In this document: positions 13,201-27,000 of the stretch, one piece after another
Position numbering within the stretch: the stretch's first letter is position 1
Layout of the letters: each line of letters starts with the position of its first letter
Assembly (NCBI GenBank): GCA_005281725.1
Contig: SSBO01000005.1
Coordinates: 1 to 64,000 of the forward strand
Length of the DNA stretch: 64,000 bases
Direction of reading: 5' to 3'
Source: Wuchereria bancrofti
Taxonomy: Eukaryota; Nematoda; Chromadorea; Rhabditida; Onchocercidae
Made by a program: the position numbers and the translations under genes
Notes under the pieces: generated by a model
What the model was told of the DNA's origin: nothing
Databases searched by the model: none
What the model saw: the letters and a program-made list of their open reading frames with translations, nothing else

Positions 13201-13762
13201 TGTACTGTATTAGTATTACTATCCTTGGCTACAGTAATCATACAGTATGAATTTTGTTTTTATCTTATATATTTATGAGAAATTTTCAAGGGCACCAATA
13301 CGGTATTTGTAAGTGGTTCATATGATCCATGGAAATCAGCTTGTTGTTTGAATTGTACTGATATCACAAGAAATGTTTATTCTGTTATAATTGAAGGTAA
13401 AAATTATTTAATTTAAAATTAATTATTCAATTGCTTCATTAACTTAGAGCAAAAATAAATAAATAAATCTCATCGATATAAATATCTAACAACATTTTCT
13501 AGCCTCATTTTAAAACTTCAAAAAAAAACTTTCTAAATTAATAAGATGTTCGATTTTATTGATTTAATAAGTAAAAATAATTATGATCTAATCTAAATTA
13601 TTGTTGAAAATTTACCATTAGTATATATTAACTGGAAGTTTTTTAGGTGGTTCTCATTGCGTTGATGCATGTCCTGTCGATTTTATCAATTTACCAGCAT
13701 TAAATGATTATCGAACATTTATTGATGAGAAATTAGAAATGTTTATTGCGGAAAATTTATGA
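10091..13762 (+). CDS. Serine carboxypeptidase S28 family (PRSS16 / prolyl carboxypeptidase-like), 11 exons, 553 aa
   Basis: Exons by phase and GT-AG borders: 10091-10426, 10639-10826, 10981-11123, 11301-11396, 11631-11766, 11953-12056, 12137-12361, 12770-12869, 13075-13186, 13291-13396, 13647-13762. Phases agree throughout and give 553 codons plus TGA. The start (residues 1-22) is a signal-peptide-like stretch with IFSLLLLLLS. Family marks follow in order: FYLEHRFFGAS, the nucleophile motif GGSYGG (Ser220), CCTELGFF, SGSYDPW (Asp492) and GGSHC (His519), so the complete S28 triad is present. S28 enzymes cleave after proline or act as thymus-type serine proteases in lysosomes or secretions. 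The length is close to the roughly 500-aa single-domain members, and the LEHRFFG and FGGSYGGALAAW regions look most like PRSS16/K12H4.7-type proteins. The exon 6/7 border is the least certain. The 5' end is affected by the duplication across the N. Confidence 0.93.
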
Positions 13763-13870
13763 TAGTTACAATAACAAAAACAACACTGACAACAATAATA
13801 GCAACGACAATAACAATAATAACAAAGAAAACAACTGCAACAATAACTACAACAACAATACTACTTTAAA
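13763..13870 (+). repeat. CAA/ACAATA-rich simple sequence in the 3' flank of the S28 gene
   Basis: Directly after the peptidase stop codon is about 95 bases of imperfect ACAATA/CAACAA repeats on the + strand, with no T-run interruptions. It is probably 3' UTR. No clear AATAAA signal was placed nearby. Confidence 0.6.
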
Positions 13871-16800
13871 TTTAGGATAGAGTAAGAAATGAATATTTCA
13901 TTATGTAATATTTATTGATGTTTATGCCAAAAATTATGATATAATTTAAATTTCATATCACATCAAAGCTATTTAGGTGCAATATCATTATTTACTGATA
14001 GATGAATGTAAAAGCATATGAATAAGTAAATAATTTGTAAGCCATTTTCATTTCACATTTCCATTAACAATACTGCTCATTTAATTGATTATATTTTAAT
14101 GTAATTCAATTTATAAAATAATTCTATTGCAAAATTTTATTGCAAAATTGAAAAATTGTTTTTGAAAAAAACTAATAGCATGAGCCAGCGTGCCAGCAAA
14201 TCGATAATTGATCAGATCATCAATTAAATCTCTATCATAAAATTAAAGGATATGAATCAATCTTATCTATATGACATAATTCAAGCATGATTAAATTATT
14301 TTAGATTTTTATTTGAATGATTCAAAAAACATGTCCGAAGTGTCCTGTAACAGTTAACGAAAGTCAATCATCAATCACGCTGTTGATCAATTATTGATTA
14401 AATTGAGTACTAATCAAAAATAATTAAAAAATTATCACAAATCACTTCCAACGATAAAAAGGATGGTCTTTTCTGATTAAGAATTTTTCAATTTCAAGAA
14501 ATTGTACACTTCTTTTTTCTGCTCTGGAAAGATTAAATTTTTACCAATGATTGTTCGAGGAAATAAATGGATTTAAATCAAATGAATGACTGAAATGACT
14601 CGTTATCAATTGTTTTTATTGTTTATGATGAAGTTATTTTCTTGCTGATACGGTGGTGTCAGTAAAAATAAAAAGTAATAAACGATTATTTCTTTATTTA
14701 TCGTTGTAAATTCAACATTAAAAAATTAGTTGTAGAAAGTATTCATTTTTTCTCTTTTTATTTTCTTTTCTCGTTTTTATCATATAAATTTCTCAAAAAA
14801 TATCATTTTTTTTTCAAGATAAGTTTATGCATATATTACTTAATTATATAAGACACTTTTTCATATTTTTTTACAACAGATTACGTCTTTGTTTTGATGT
14901 ATAATTTAGAGAGAGTAATTTCAATATCGAATGCGTTGAATTTTTTTTTTTTGTTACGAGCTATAGAAAAATGATTGAATTAAATCATTTGTTGAAATTA
15001 ATTTATTACATTTATAGTTTAAATTAAGATTTACTGGGAAAGTATATGGTATCGGTGACTTTTAATATTAACAACATTTATCAGATTAATGAAGTTTAAT
15101 ATTTTTTCTTTTTTATCAATTATTTTAATGATGTCAATTTATTAATAAATAGTAGAACAAAAAAATTGTTAATAAGTAATAAATAATTTAAATCAGAAAG
15201 TTACTTAATTACATTTTTGAACGATCAAGTTAATGATACTTAATAAATTACTATTAGTAAAAGAAGACTGTGATAAACTTAATAAGTGATAAAAGATGAA
15301 ATGATAAAAGTAAGCGAGATATATACATATCAGCCAAAAATTTTTGACAGCTTATTTGAGAAAAAATTATTGCTATTATTAGGTTATTAGTGAATTTTAG
15401 CTTGTCACATTACAAGTGAAACTTATTTATCAAATTTAACATGCAATCATCTATGCTTGCAATTGAAGAATTGTTTTAAAATGAAACGAAAGCATTTAAA
15501 AAGTGCGCAATAAAGATAATCAATCATTGCTCTCTCACTTGGTTAAATTTCAATGCTATTTAAAGCAAAAATTTCAATTTTCAACTTAAATGACAAAGAG
15601 ACGAGAAAGAACATATCGAGAAAAGACTTATTGATCATTTCGCTTTGCACTTATTTTTTATTTACCTTTTATTTTCTTTTTTTTTGCAGATAATACAAAC
15701 AATGATTATCCATGGAATAAGTTTTTAAATGGTTAAAATTACTATCATCCACTGCTAACTTTAATAATTATATTAAATTATAAGAATGTTATTAAATAAA
15801 AGCCAAATCTGTTTAATTTTTGTTTTTCTTAAAAAGTTTTAATTATAAAGATAAACTGAAAAATCATCAGCAATATGTTTAGCATAAGAATTTAGGAAGT
15901 TTTAAGGATATCCGATTAATGATCAATGATTAATGATCGATTATTAATTAATTACAAGCAATTATCAACGTTTATTCCTTTAACAACTAAGCAAGAAGTC
16001 ACGGAAGAAATCAAAATAACTTATACTTGTAGCAAATTTATTTTGAATATAAATTTATAAAATAGTAGATGGTAATTATCTCAATAACACTTTGCTCTTC
16101 CGTACAGCATTTGAAATAAATTGATAATGTGATAAGCAAAACTGATTGATATGATAAATGTTTAATTTTATGCAACAACAATAATCATTTCTCAATCGAA
16201 TTGTTTGAGATTAAAATTAATTTTACTTATTAATTTATACATTGAATTAATTACTTATTACTTAAATATTACATCTGAACATCATTTTTTGTTAATTAAA
16301 ATGTGATTTTTTTCTTTTTAAAAAATGTTAATGAAGTTTCAAAATTATGATTTATGGATATCATAAATTTATTTTGAATACAAGTGTATAAAATAATAGA
16401 CGGCAATTATCTCAATAATTAGACGACGAATGCTTATTTTTCTTCTTTCTTTATTCTTAGAATAAACTTATATCTCAAAAAAGTTACACAAATCATTATT
16501 TGGTACTTTTTTTCTTTTTTAATGCAATATTTTTCTAAATTCTAATAAAAGTATAATATTTAAACTAGTGAAATCAATAAGATAAGCCAAAAACTTCTTT
16601 AGCTCATGAAAATAAACTTAATTTTCCATGACAGCTTTAATGCCTGATTACACGTCGTCTAACAATCAGTATCTCAAAAATATGACAATTTTGTTGCTAT
16701 GAAATTTTGCTTCGTGAAGTTAACAAAAATATTTTTCAAGCGTAAATAAAGTAATTTATAGTTGACAAGAATATACTGATAGCATTTACTTTGATTAGTA

Positions 16801-17400
16801 GTGATACATTTGAATTTAAAGCTAATTAAATTATACTTATTATTATATCAATTTAATACAGTTTTTTATAGTTATTAAAAGTTATTATTCACTAAGCTTA
16901 TTTAAGTTGAATAATTTTTATATTTTATTTTCAGTTAATTTTCATTTCATTGATTGAATATTATGTGTTAAATTTATTTATTTTCCTTCTATTCCTTTGT
17001 ATGAATGGAATTTATTCTTATTGAGTAAATTTTTTAGTGAATTGAATTATTTTTTAGTTTTTTTTTTTCTTAGATAAATTAATATTTAATGCTAATTCAA
17101 AGATGAAAATTTTCACATTTACAGCAATAACCATCAAATCAAATTATTTTTTCCCATTGTTTATTTCACGACTATTTATTATTTAAAAGCCAATTCCACT
17201 AAAATTAATCTCTTACAATTCATCAATGAGAAATAAATGAGCTGTTTGTACAATTATTTTGCCCTTTTTCCTTTTTTTTTTTCTCTTCCCTATTTTTCAT
17301 TCCCTTTCTTTCTATTTATCTCTCACTCTCCACGCTTCCATCTTTTTTTCTTCAAACTTAAAAGTTATTTATACGAATGAATGGAAATTTTTTCGCAAGC
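13871..17400. other. Intergenic stretch, no gene supported
   Basis: AT-rich sequence with scattered TGATCAAT/ATTGATCA words (for example 14195-14225, 14370-14420, 15910-15960). One good-looking acceptor (TTTTTTTGCAG ending 15689) is followed by a 15-codon open frame ending in TAA at 15736, but no partner exon was found. I see nothing else supportable. Confidence 0.55.
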
Positions 17401-17439
17401 AAAAGTTTGTTCAGATGTAAAATGGCAAAAATCCGTCAA

Positions 17440-18075
17440 TCCAATTATCATTGCCATAATTATCATTAATATTCTTGCTATTGCTATCATCACTATTGTC
17501 ATCATCATCATCGTTGACCAACATCATTATCATCATCATCATTTTCTTACCATTGTTATCATCATCGACCAATATCATTATCATCACCATTAATATACTT
17601 GCCATTGCTATTATTATTGTCATCATCGTCGACCAACATCATTATCATCATCATCATTTTCTTACCATTGTTATCATCATCGACCAACATCATTATCATC
17701 ACCATTAATATACTTGCCACTGCTATTATTATTGTCATCATCATCGACCAACATCATTATCATCACCATCATTTTCTTGCCATTGTTATCATCATCGACC
17801 AATATCATTATCATCACCATTAATATACTTGCCACTGCTATTATTATTGTCATCATCATCGACCAACATCATTATCATCACCATCATTTTCTTGCCATTG
17901 TTATCATCATCGATTAATATTATTACCATCATTGACTAGCATCAATATCATCATTATCATTAATATACTTGCCATTCTTATTGTTGTCAACATCATATCA
18001 TCATACCAACATTATTATCGTTATTATCAATATTCTTGCTATTATTTTCCATCATTATTATCATCACTATTTCAT
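17440..18075. repeat. ATC-rich minisatellite, 115-bp unit
   Basis: ATC/ATT triplets are organised into a longer unit. The landmark TAATATACTT begins at 17591, 17706 and 17821, an exact 115-base spacing, with looser copies at 17467 (TAATATTCTT) and 17961. Each unit also holds TCGACCAACATCATTATCA and TTTTCTTRCCATTGTTATC blocks. Open frames on both strands (His/Ile-rich on +, Asp/Met-rich on -) are by-products of the triplet repeat. Confidence 0.9.
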
Positions 18076-18215
18076 CTAGTCAACCAATTTGTTGCTTTAT
18101 CTACTTCTTTCTTCTAGTCTATCTAGCTTGAAATTGATAAATTGTGCTATATTGTTTACTCATGTATTCCTCTTAGTCTTTAGCAATGCTAACCTTCCAC
18201 ATACACATATGAAAA

Positions 18216-18244
18216 TGTCTGTGTGTGTATGTGTGTGTGTGTAT

Positions 18245-18284
<40 letters not shown>
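18216..18284. repeat. TG dinucleotide microsatellite
   Basis: A near-pure TG run with a few TATG and TTTG interruptions, about 69 bases. It is likely to be length-polymorphic. Confidence 0.95.
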
Positions 18285-18286
<2 letters not shown>

Positions 18287-21200
18287 ATCTGTGTGGCCTT
18301 ATGTAATTCATTTTCAGATCAACATATTGCTGATTGCTATCCGTCATTAGTTTAGTCAGATGATCTTTACTACTTCATATGATCAATCAAAATACTAAAT
18401 AAAAAAAACCTCTAACAAACAAATTTAATGTTCGATTAAAATTTTTATAAAAATCATATGTTTCAATTATTATTCATATCACAGTTGAATGGAATTTATT
18501 TATTAATAATAATTTATAAATATAAAAAAAAAGATTTTTTTCTTGTTAATAATTTTTCCTATTCTTAATTTTTTATTTAATTCAAAAAATTATCAATTTC
18601 CATTTTTTTCCCTCAACTTTTTAATTTGTTCAATATTTTAATATTGCTTATAAATCCTTGTTTAACATTATTATTTGTTTGTATTTTCCATTTGTCTTAT
18701 ACTTATTATCAAATATGAAGTGAATTTTAAAGAAAATATTGAGTGCTTAATATATTTAGCAATTTGAAAAACTTATCTTTGATGAAGAAAGGAAATATTT
18801 GATTTAATTCAATTTTTTTTTCATCTTCTTTCCGACATTCATTTCTTTTTTCTCTTCTTTTCTTGAACACAATATTGATGGAACTAAAATTTCCCAACTT
18901 ACTTACTGATATTTTTAAATTAGATGAAGCATTTCTTAAACCATTTATTAAATGGTAATGACAACAAATTGAGAAAAACCTCTTTCGAATGCGAATGAAA
19001 CGACGAAAACATTAAAACAAACTAAAATATATTTTATTTTCATTTTCAAAAACTCAGGCGGATAATTTTAAATTTCAAATGAAGTCGAATGGTTTCAATT
19101 TTTTTTTTTTTGAACATATCTTGAAATACTTTTGAGCTTATATAACGCTATACGTCATATAAGCCATTATTTGTTACTTGCATATTAAAATTGAAATGTC
19201 TAGGATATATTTAATAATGGAATTAATTAGTTTTCATCTATAAAATTTAAATTTCATTTCAATCAACTTAGGCACAACTGTTATATTTATCGAATTTCAT
19301 TAAGATTTGGGCAATAATAGATATTGAAATATATAATAATACAGAAGATCCATTACTAATCATTATTGATTAAATGATAGCTTCATGATAGCAACCATTT
19401 AGATAGTTCTAAATTCAAAGAAAATAAAAATTTAAATAAATTAAGCTACATCCATGTAATGAAACTTTTTGCAGTACCATATTAAATGATCAATTAATCG
19501 ACTAACTGAATAGTTTAGCAAATATTGCCAAGTGTATTATTGATTTTTTAAAGCCAACGTTCTTTGTTTCTCATTTTAAATTCCTCATTTAAATTTGAAA
19601 TTTTTTCATTTTCATTTATTTCAAATAGCTAAATTACAAAATCGCTCAAAAGATTGCTTCAATTTTTGATTAACAATTAGCTAACTAATTGCTAATGCAA
19701 AAGATTAATAACAAATATGCAAACAATAATTTTGATAAATAAAGATTTAAATTAAATTTTAATTTTCTGAATGAATCGAATTGGCAATTATTAGCAAATT
19801 TTATTTTGCATAATTATTATTTTATACTCTTTGAATATTTCTTACAAACATGGATTTGTATATTAATTTCTATCATAATTATATGCTTCTGTTGATTATA
19901 TATGTGCGAACAAGACATTTTCTAATGTTTAGCCTGATTTTCATTCCGATTAGATATTCTTTCCGGAAATATACAATCAGTAATAACTTATAAAGCTAAA
20001 AAAGTTACAATTTTTAATGAGTGGAATTTGTTAATTGTAATTAATTATCTGACAATTTTTTTTCTGATAATCAGTAAAATTTATTTTAATTGAGAAATAA
20101 ACTTATGGTAACAGTTAGTAATTTCTTCTCAATGCATTAGTTGTTGTTTGTTTGTTTATTTCAGTTAAAATAAAAGCGAGCAAAAATTCATTTTAAACTG
20201 AAAAGACGACAAAAAGAAAAATCTTATCTTTTGTTTATTATTTATCGTTGTTTATTATTTATTTTCCTCATTTTGCCTTTTTTCACTTTATCAAATTTGC
20301 TAGCCAATTTTATATTTGTCATTGTGGAAATACAATATTTATTATATAATAAAATATTAAATTTAATAATATAAAAAATAATAAAATTTTTTTAATAATA
20401 TATTAAATTTAATAATAAAAAATTGTATAAATCTGGCCAAGTTTTTTGGATAAATTTCGTATATTATTGTAAGCTTTTGTTTTAATGTTTTAAAAATGTT
20501 ATCATAATATTTTCATATGCCTAAATTTATATTTATTAGTAATTACTGAACAAAACTTTTTGGCGTGAATTTACATGAATGAAATCAATTTGTCGATATC
20601 AATTTTTTACTGTATTTACGATACAATTTGTAATTTATTTACTGGAATTTTAATTAATATAAATAGTAATTAATACAAAATGACGATGAATTACTGACCG
20701 ATTAAATAGACAAAGATGATTAATTGATCAAAAATAAACTTAGCATATTAATGATAACATATTAATGATAAGTTATTATCGTTGATTCTATCAAAGTAAG
20801 AAACAGCAAATTGATAAGTAAGAAAGAAAAGTAGAAAAATTTCTTAATGTGTAAAAAATTTTAATGTATTAGAATTTGTAAAATATGTTAAATAGAAATT
20901 ATTGATATACGATTTCTGAATTCTTTGTAATCAAAAATATTGGATTTATTATATAAAAGTATTAAAATTTTTAGATTAGTAATTTTAACAATTAAATCAA
21001 ATAGGCTGCACACATGATGCAATAAATTTAACATTTTATTTCAGATTTATAGCTACAAAAAAAGATCTTGAAAAATTTTTCAAATTTTAATTTGGTTCAT
21101 TTACATTGTAATATTTACTGATTAGTTGTTTTTATTTTCGTTGAAGCAGTAAAATTTATTTTAAATCTTATATTACTTTTAATTTCACTAAAATCCACTC

Positions 21201-22018
21201 ATTTTACTTATTCATGCTAACAGAAAAATCAAATAATAGTAATTACTAAGCTCAGAATAGAAATCCAAAAATTCTCCAATTACTTGAAAATAATTTAAGA
21301 TTGAAATTTTACTTTGAAATTTATGTCAAGGCTTATTTTGTCAACAAATTTATTCTGTTCAAAAAATAAAAATGTAAAATTACTTATCACAATGGTTAGC
21401 AACATAATGAAGTAAATTCTTTTTCATATAATTTCTATTTTTTCCATTTATATACTAAAGTTTTAAATGTGAAATTTATTTAAAACACAATCTTTGGTCA
21501 TTTACGTTTAATACAAAAAGCTTTCTTTCATTGTATAGTTAAAAACTTTTTTTTTTAAAAAAAAAAAAATCTTCTAGAAGTTCCTCATTAATATCTTTTT
21601 GTTTCGTGTAATTATTTGTATCTATCTATCAAAGAGAGAGAGAGGGAAAGACAGAGGGAGAGAGAGAGAAGAAAAATGAGTGAAAAAGAAATCGATAAGT
21701 TTTATTTCAATTTTCATCCTTATTTTCTTTCATTTTCAAAATAATTGTCCAGGATACACACATTCCTTCTTTTCATTTCCGACAGTATACTGTCTCATTT
21801 GTGATAATATCTTGTCAACTTGTCAACTTGATATTATTGACAGAAAATAATTTCCACTGTGTTTGAAGTTGAATCATTTATATCTAATATAAATTTCATT
21901 TTTTTTTTTTTTAATTTTGTTATTGTTAATTTGTAAGTTTTGCTATATATTTTTGTCAAATAAATTTCGTTTTTTTTTTTTTAAATTCATTTTTTATTTC
22001 GTTTTTTTTTTTTTGCAG
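18285..22018. other. Intergenic stretch, no gene supported
   Basis: AT-rich sequence without phased exons. A purine tract of GAGAGAGGGAAAGACAGAGG type lies at 21632-21673, and a T10/A12 self-complementary run lies at 21548-21570. Confidence 0.55.
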
Positions 22019-22995
22019 TTGAAATGAAGGTGGAATGTCCACAAGCATTTACATGGGAATGTGAAGAATTAAATTGTTGTGAAAGTTATCACTTCCGTGT
22101 AATTTTACTTTTCATTGCAATTGGCTTATTTTTAACTGCACTTTTGGTTGCTGCTGTTTGGTTAACATATGAATTTAGGATTTCTTACAGGTAATTTTAT
22201 TAATTTTTTTTTCTAAAAAGCTTTATTTATTACTTAAAATATTATTTACTAAATTTTTTAAATAGTAGTTTTACTTTTTAAAATAAATTTTATCGTTTCT
22301 TTTTTCATTCTTTTGTTTTATTTGCACTAAACTATCATTTTTGAAGTTATCTTTTTTCTCTAAAAAAATTTTTTTTGTGAAATTTGATTTTTTCTTTTTT
22401 TTTTTTNTTTACTAAATTTTTTAAATAGTAGTTTTACTTTTTAAAATAAATTTTATCGTTTCTTTTTTCATTCTTTTGTTTTATTTGCACTAAACTATCA
22501 TTTTTGAAGTTATCTTTTTTCTCTAAAAAAATTTTTTTTGTGAAATTTGATTTTTTCTTTTTTTTTTTGATTAAATTTATCCAAACAATTTATCTATGTA
22601 ATGAATAGGTAGCATTGAAATGTTAAATGTCACAAGTTTTTGTGATCAGAAAAAGTGATCCGTTTGTAAAGTTTCAAATTTACTACACTTCTAGCATGAC
22701 AAATTAGCATAAAATGATGATTTAAAGTGTTCAAAAAAAAAAAAACATTCAATCAAATTTCACAGCAGCAAAAAAAAAAGGTAACAATAGAATTTCTTAT
22801 TTAATTTTTGCAACTATAATTTCTAACAAACATATTTGAGAAACTATTTTAATACAAATTAATTTCAAATCAATATAATTAAATTCAAGAAGGAAGCGTT
22901 TACAAGAGATGAATCAATTTCGCAACGAAGTTGAAATGCGAAATTTTGAGGAAACGAAATATTTGCGACGAATGTCACAAAACAAGTTTGTTTAA
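22019..22995 (+). CDS. Small single-pass membrane protein, family not recognised (3' end unsettled)
   Basis: A strong acceptor (TTTTTTTTGCAG, ending 22018) is followed after five bases by ATG at 22024. Exon 1 (to 22190, donor GTAATT) encodes a Cys-rich N-terminus (Cys5, 13, 18, 19) and a hydrophobic span at about residues 26-48 (VILLFIAIGLFLTALLVAAV), then Arg-rich sequence. Exon 2 starts at 22890 in matching phase and adds a basic/charged tail (RRKRLQEMNQFRNEVEMRNF). Reading exon 2 through gives a stop at 22995 and a protein of about 90 aa. Alternatively a GTTTGT donor after 22985 would join further exons (see 23948). The basic tail after the membrane span suggests an N-outside, C-cytosolic orientation. 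Intron 1 is lengthened by a duplication across an N. I do not recognise the family. Confidence 0.6.
22245..22568. repeat. About 162-bp direct duplication across an N (assembly join)
   Basis: Bases 22245-22406 recur at 22408-22568 (offset 163), separated by one N at 22407. The copies appear identical apart from the length of the final T run (12 versus 11). It lies inside intron 1 of the small membrane protein gene, so the true intron is probably about 160 bases shorter. Confidence 0.85.
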
Positions 22996-23947
22996 TTTTT
23001 TTTTTTTTACTTTCGTTCATCCATTTAATCATTCAAATTTTGCTTATAATGGATGAAATTAATAAGAAGAAATAAATTAAACAAAATTTAAAAATTCCGA
23101 ATAATTTAAGTAATTAATTTTTTCTCACAATATATTCAAGAAAATTTCTTATTCAAGAAAAATATTCAAGAAAAAAATTTCCTGCAAAATCAAAATTGAA
23201 ATTTTACATAATGTTTATTCTATGATTTGAATCAATAGTTTGAGATGATAATTTGAAAGATAAAAGTGGACAATGAAAAGTACTGCTCAACATTTGCTAT
23301 GAAATTAATTATGAAATAAAATTTGTTATAAAAATATTTTTGATAGATGAAAGAGAAATAAATAATAAACAAGAAATTCAACTAATTATTGATAAATGAA
23401 ATAAAGAAGGAAAGAATAACTGTATACAATTATTTTGAAATTAGTAAAGATTAAAAGAATTTGAATATCAGAATGGAAAATGAAAATTTCCCATCTTTTA
23501 ATGAAGCAATATAAATATGCATTTATCGATTTCAAATTATTTTTTATAATTATACATTTGAAGAAATAAAAATTTTTTGCTATTTTCTTTTCCACCTTTT
23601 TCTTATTTCCTATTAGACGTTGAATCAATTTTTACTAGCACCAAATGGGTGACATTTCTTCTTTTTTTTTAAGAAAAAAAAAACTTCCACTATTTCATTC
23701 TTTCATTAATTTCAAAAATAAACGCACCGTAATACTTAAAAGTTTTTTTTTTAATTTTATTCGTTATCTAATAATTACTATAATTGCTTAATTATGAATA
23801 AATAATATGAAACAAAAAAAGTATGAAGTAAAAAAAAAGTAAATCAATCAATAAATATATACTTTAACGTTATGCTTCAATAAAATTTTTTCAATTAATT
23901 AATGAATTAATTAATATTTGTTTTTTTTTTCTTTTTGTTTCATTTAG

Positions 23948-24004
23948 TTTCATCAAAAGTTACAATGAAAAAGGACGCAGATTACAGTGCTAAATATGTC
24001 AATG
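23948..24004 (+). CDS. Possible internal exon downstream of the small membrane gene
   Basis: The acceptor TTTCATTTAG (ending 23947) and donor GTAATA (24005) bound an open 57-base segment encoding SSKVTMKKDADYSAKYVN, which is more protein-like than its surroundings. It needs an incoming phase-1 donor, whereas the visible exon 2 donor (22985) is phase 2, so an exon is missing or the link is wrong. Its outgoing phase 1 would match the acceptor TTTTTACAG ending at 27358, giving a short terminus ETNI and a TGA at 27372. This is tentative. Confidence 0.25.
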
Positions 24005-27000
24005 GTAATACTGAAATTATCACAGCTCATTCATCATCCCAACAATTAAAAATTTATATTTTTTTTTTTGGAATTTTTTCAATTTTATTCTTTGATTACA
24101 TGAAATCATTCATTTTATAATATTGAATTTTGGAATCCAAAAATCAAATAATATTGTTAATTTATTAACATATTTTGGTGCCTTCCTTTTTTTTTTTAAT
24201 TTTAATGACAAAATATCTCAATGTCCACTTTTATCATCGATCATTAGTCTATCATTAAATATTTTACTGTTAGTTTTTACTATTAGATATAAATTAATTT
24301 ACTATTAAAATAATTGATAAAATTTGTTTGCATTTTTTAAGAGAAGTAAATTTCAATACTTTTTTTTTTCTTAGTCAAAATGCATGTTTATTAGCATGTA
24401 AGAAGATTTCAACGTTATCATATTATCATATTAATCTGATATCAAAATGTCATGTGTCGCTGGTATGTGTCACTTTTATCACTGTGTCATTATGTTTATC
24501 ACATACATATATATAATTGCTTGTCCTTTTTGTAATGAAAATTTAATTTAGTTTAATTTTTTTTTTAATTGTTTTGTAATAAACGTGCATGACGTGTCCA
24601 ACTATAGTTGCATGTTTGCATGATATCATATATTCTTATCACATTGTGTTAATTATTTTTGTAATAATAAACTTACATTTTTTCTTTCAAAAAAAAGACA
24701 ATAAATATTGTTGACTGATTGATAAAATATTTGAAATGTTCATTTCATCAATTTATCTGCAAAAAAAGAAATAACTTTTAATTTATTTGATAGTAATTAT
24801 CAGTTATAATCAAATAGCAATACAATTTTCCTTATCAATACACTATCACAATCACAACGTCGTATAAATACAATTACACATAGATTCTTTTCGGATTTTC
24901 TTTCAAATTTCCTAATTACTAAAAAATTTCAAGAAAAAAAGAAATTTGAAAGAAAGAAAAAAAATATTTTCTAATTTATTATATTTTTACTGAATAATGA
25001 TAGTGGAACTTATCAAAAGTTAGTGATATGATTATTTTCATTCCTAAATACTTTAATTCTTGTTGCAAAATACCAAGAAATAAGTAATAATTTTTGCTGA
25101 TTTTAATAATGCGACAAAAGAAACGAGTCAAATGCCTAAAACTATTTAAACTGTAAATCAACGGAATCTTTTTTTCATAATTTTATATTTAATTTGCCGA
25201 ATTGCTAAATTTCATAATTTCACTATCAAATGATGAAATTTCATCTTTCATAGGTTACATTTATTAGATTACCTTTCATAAGTTAAATTTACTTCTCTCA
25301 ATTAAATAATCCTACAAAAACATTTTTGCTAAACAAATGAAATTGTCAAATGTGAACAATACTTTAAGCATTTTTTATCACTTCAATTCAAGATGGAAAA
25401 TTTTTAAAATTTCATGTTTGAAGGAAAAAAAAAGTGATTTAAATATGAAATGTAAAATAAAATGATTTAAATGATAGCTTAGAATTAGAGGGAACAGGCA
25501 ATAATTATAATTTAATCAAAGCTTTCATTATTTCAGACATAAATATCCTTCACATTTTTCATCCAATTACTAAAAGTTACTGTGATTTCCATCGATTTCA
25601 ATGCAAAACTTTTGTTAAATTTAAGGTATTATTCGAACTTTCACTATTTTATCAGCTTTATCTCATTAAATTATCAACAAATATTAAAAATTTCCTGTTA
25701 AATTCAAGAGAAAATGTTTGGAAATCAAATTCAATTTTTACCTGTGAATAATAATATTATTATTTCATTATTAATTGTTATTATTATGAAAGTAATAGTA
25801 GTGATGATAATATTGATAATAATAAGTTAACACTTTATTCATTTATCATTTACTATCAGAAATGAAGAGTGAAACACTATCAGATAGATTATTGCAATAA
25901 ATTAATTGTTGCAAATTAGATGCATGCATAAAAATAAAATATATAATTAACAAATGTAACTTAGAAATTGCATTAAACGTTGTTATCACTACTAATCAAT
26001 ACTGTTAATAAATCATTCATTTAATCATTCATTTAATTAGAAAAATAAAATTGCAGGAAAAAAAAAAGAGAAAGGAATATATAATATTAATTGAACAATC
26101 AACGGTAATAGAAATTTTTTACTGAAATTTTTTAAAATTTTATTAGCTTTATGTTTTCTAAAATTTGTCTTTTTTGATTTGTGTAATTTAAATAATATTA
26201 TTCAGATTAAAAAAAAAAAAAAATTTGAAATAAACAGAATTAAAGTTTTTCCAGTTGACTGTCTGTATTCCAAAACTTCAAATTAAGAATTTAAAAAAAA
26301 AATATTCGAAATTTGAAAAATTCATCCTATTGATAACTCTAACAGAAATAATTTCACTTCATTAGCACACTTCATATTTTCAATAAAATTGCATTTGTTG
26401 AGAAAAAAAGAGTAACGAAATTTCAATATATATTGATTTAAATTAAAATTTCAGAGAAACTTGGTTTGCAATTGTTACTGAAATTAAAATTTGCATAAAA
26501 TTTTGATAGTTTAATTTTCAGTTTCCAAAATATGGGAATAGAGCGAAATGATTAATGGCTTTCGCAATGTCTTCATCATCCACAAATTTTTTTCCATTTC
26601 GATATTTATAATACAATTTGTATTCGATTTTTTCTTTTCTTATTTTCCATCCTTTATTTTATACTTTTGATATTAGCAAAAAGAAAAAAAGAGGAAGAAA
26701 AAATTAATTTGATTTAAAAAGAAAATAAAAATCAAATTAATTGTATTAATAATTCAATAGTAATTACAATTTGTTATTATTGGATTGTTGATAAAATTAA
26801 TTTGAATTTGTTGAACTTTTATCATTTATCAAACTATAATTGTTTGTCATTTTTTTGAAATGATTTGCTTTAGAAATGATTTATTTTATTGTTTTATCAA
26901 TTTCGCATAATGCAAAGAGATCAAACAATTTTTTTTTCTTATCAGTACTTAACATTCATATATGATTCATCTGCTTCTAATCTAATTTAGATCAAAAAAA

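Noticed and set aside
15690..15736. A 15-codon open segment after a strong TTTTTTTGCAG acceptor
   Set aside because: No upstream donor exon was found and the S28 gene already has a complete terminal exon; kept only as a note.
17381..17917. His/Ile-rich and Asp/Met-rich open frames on both strands
   Set aside because: They are triplet-repeat translations of the ATC minisatellite.
21548..21570. T10/A12 self-complementary run (others at 10439-10456 and 23660-23690)
   Set aside because: Considered as hairpin or transposon ends, but there are no target duplications or internal element, and such runs are common in this AT-rich DNA.
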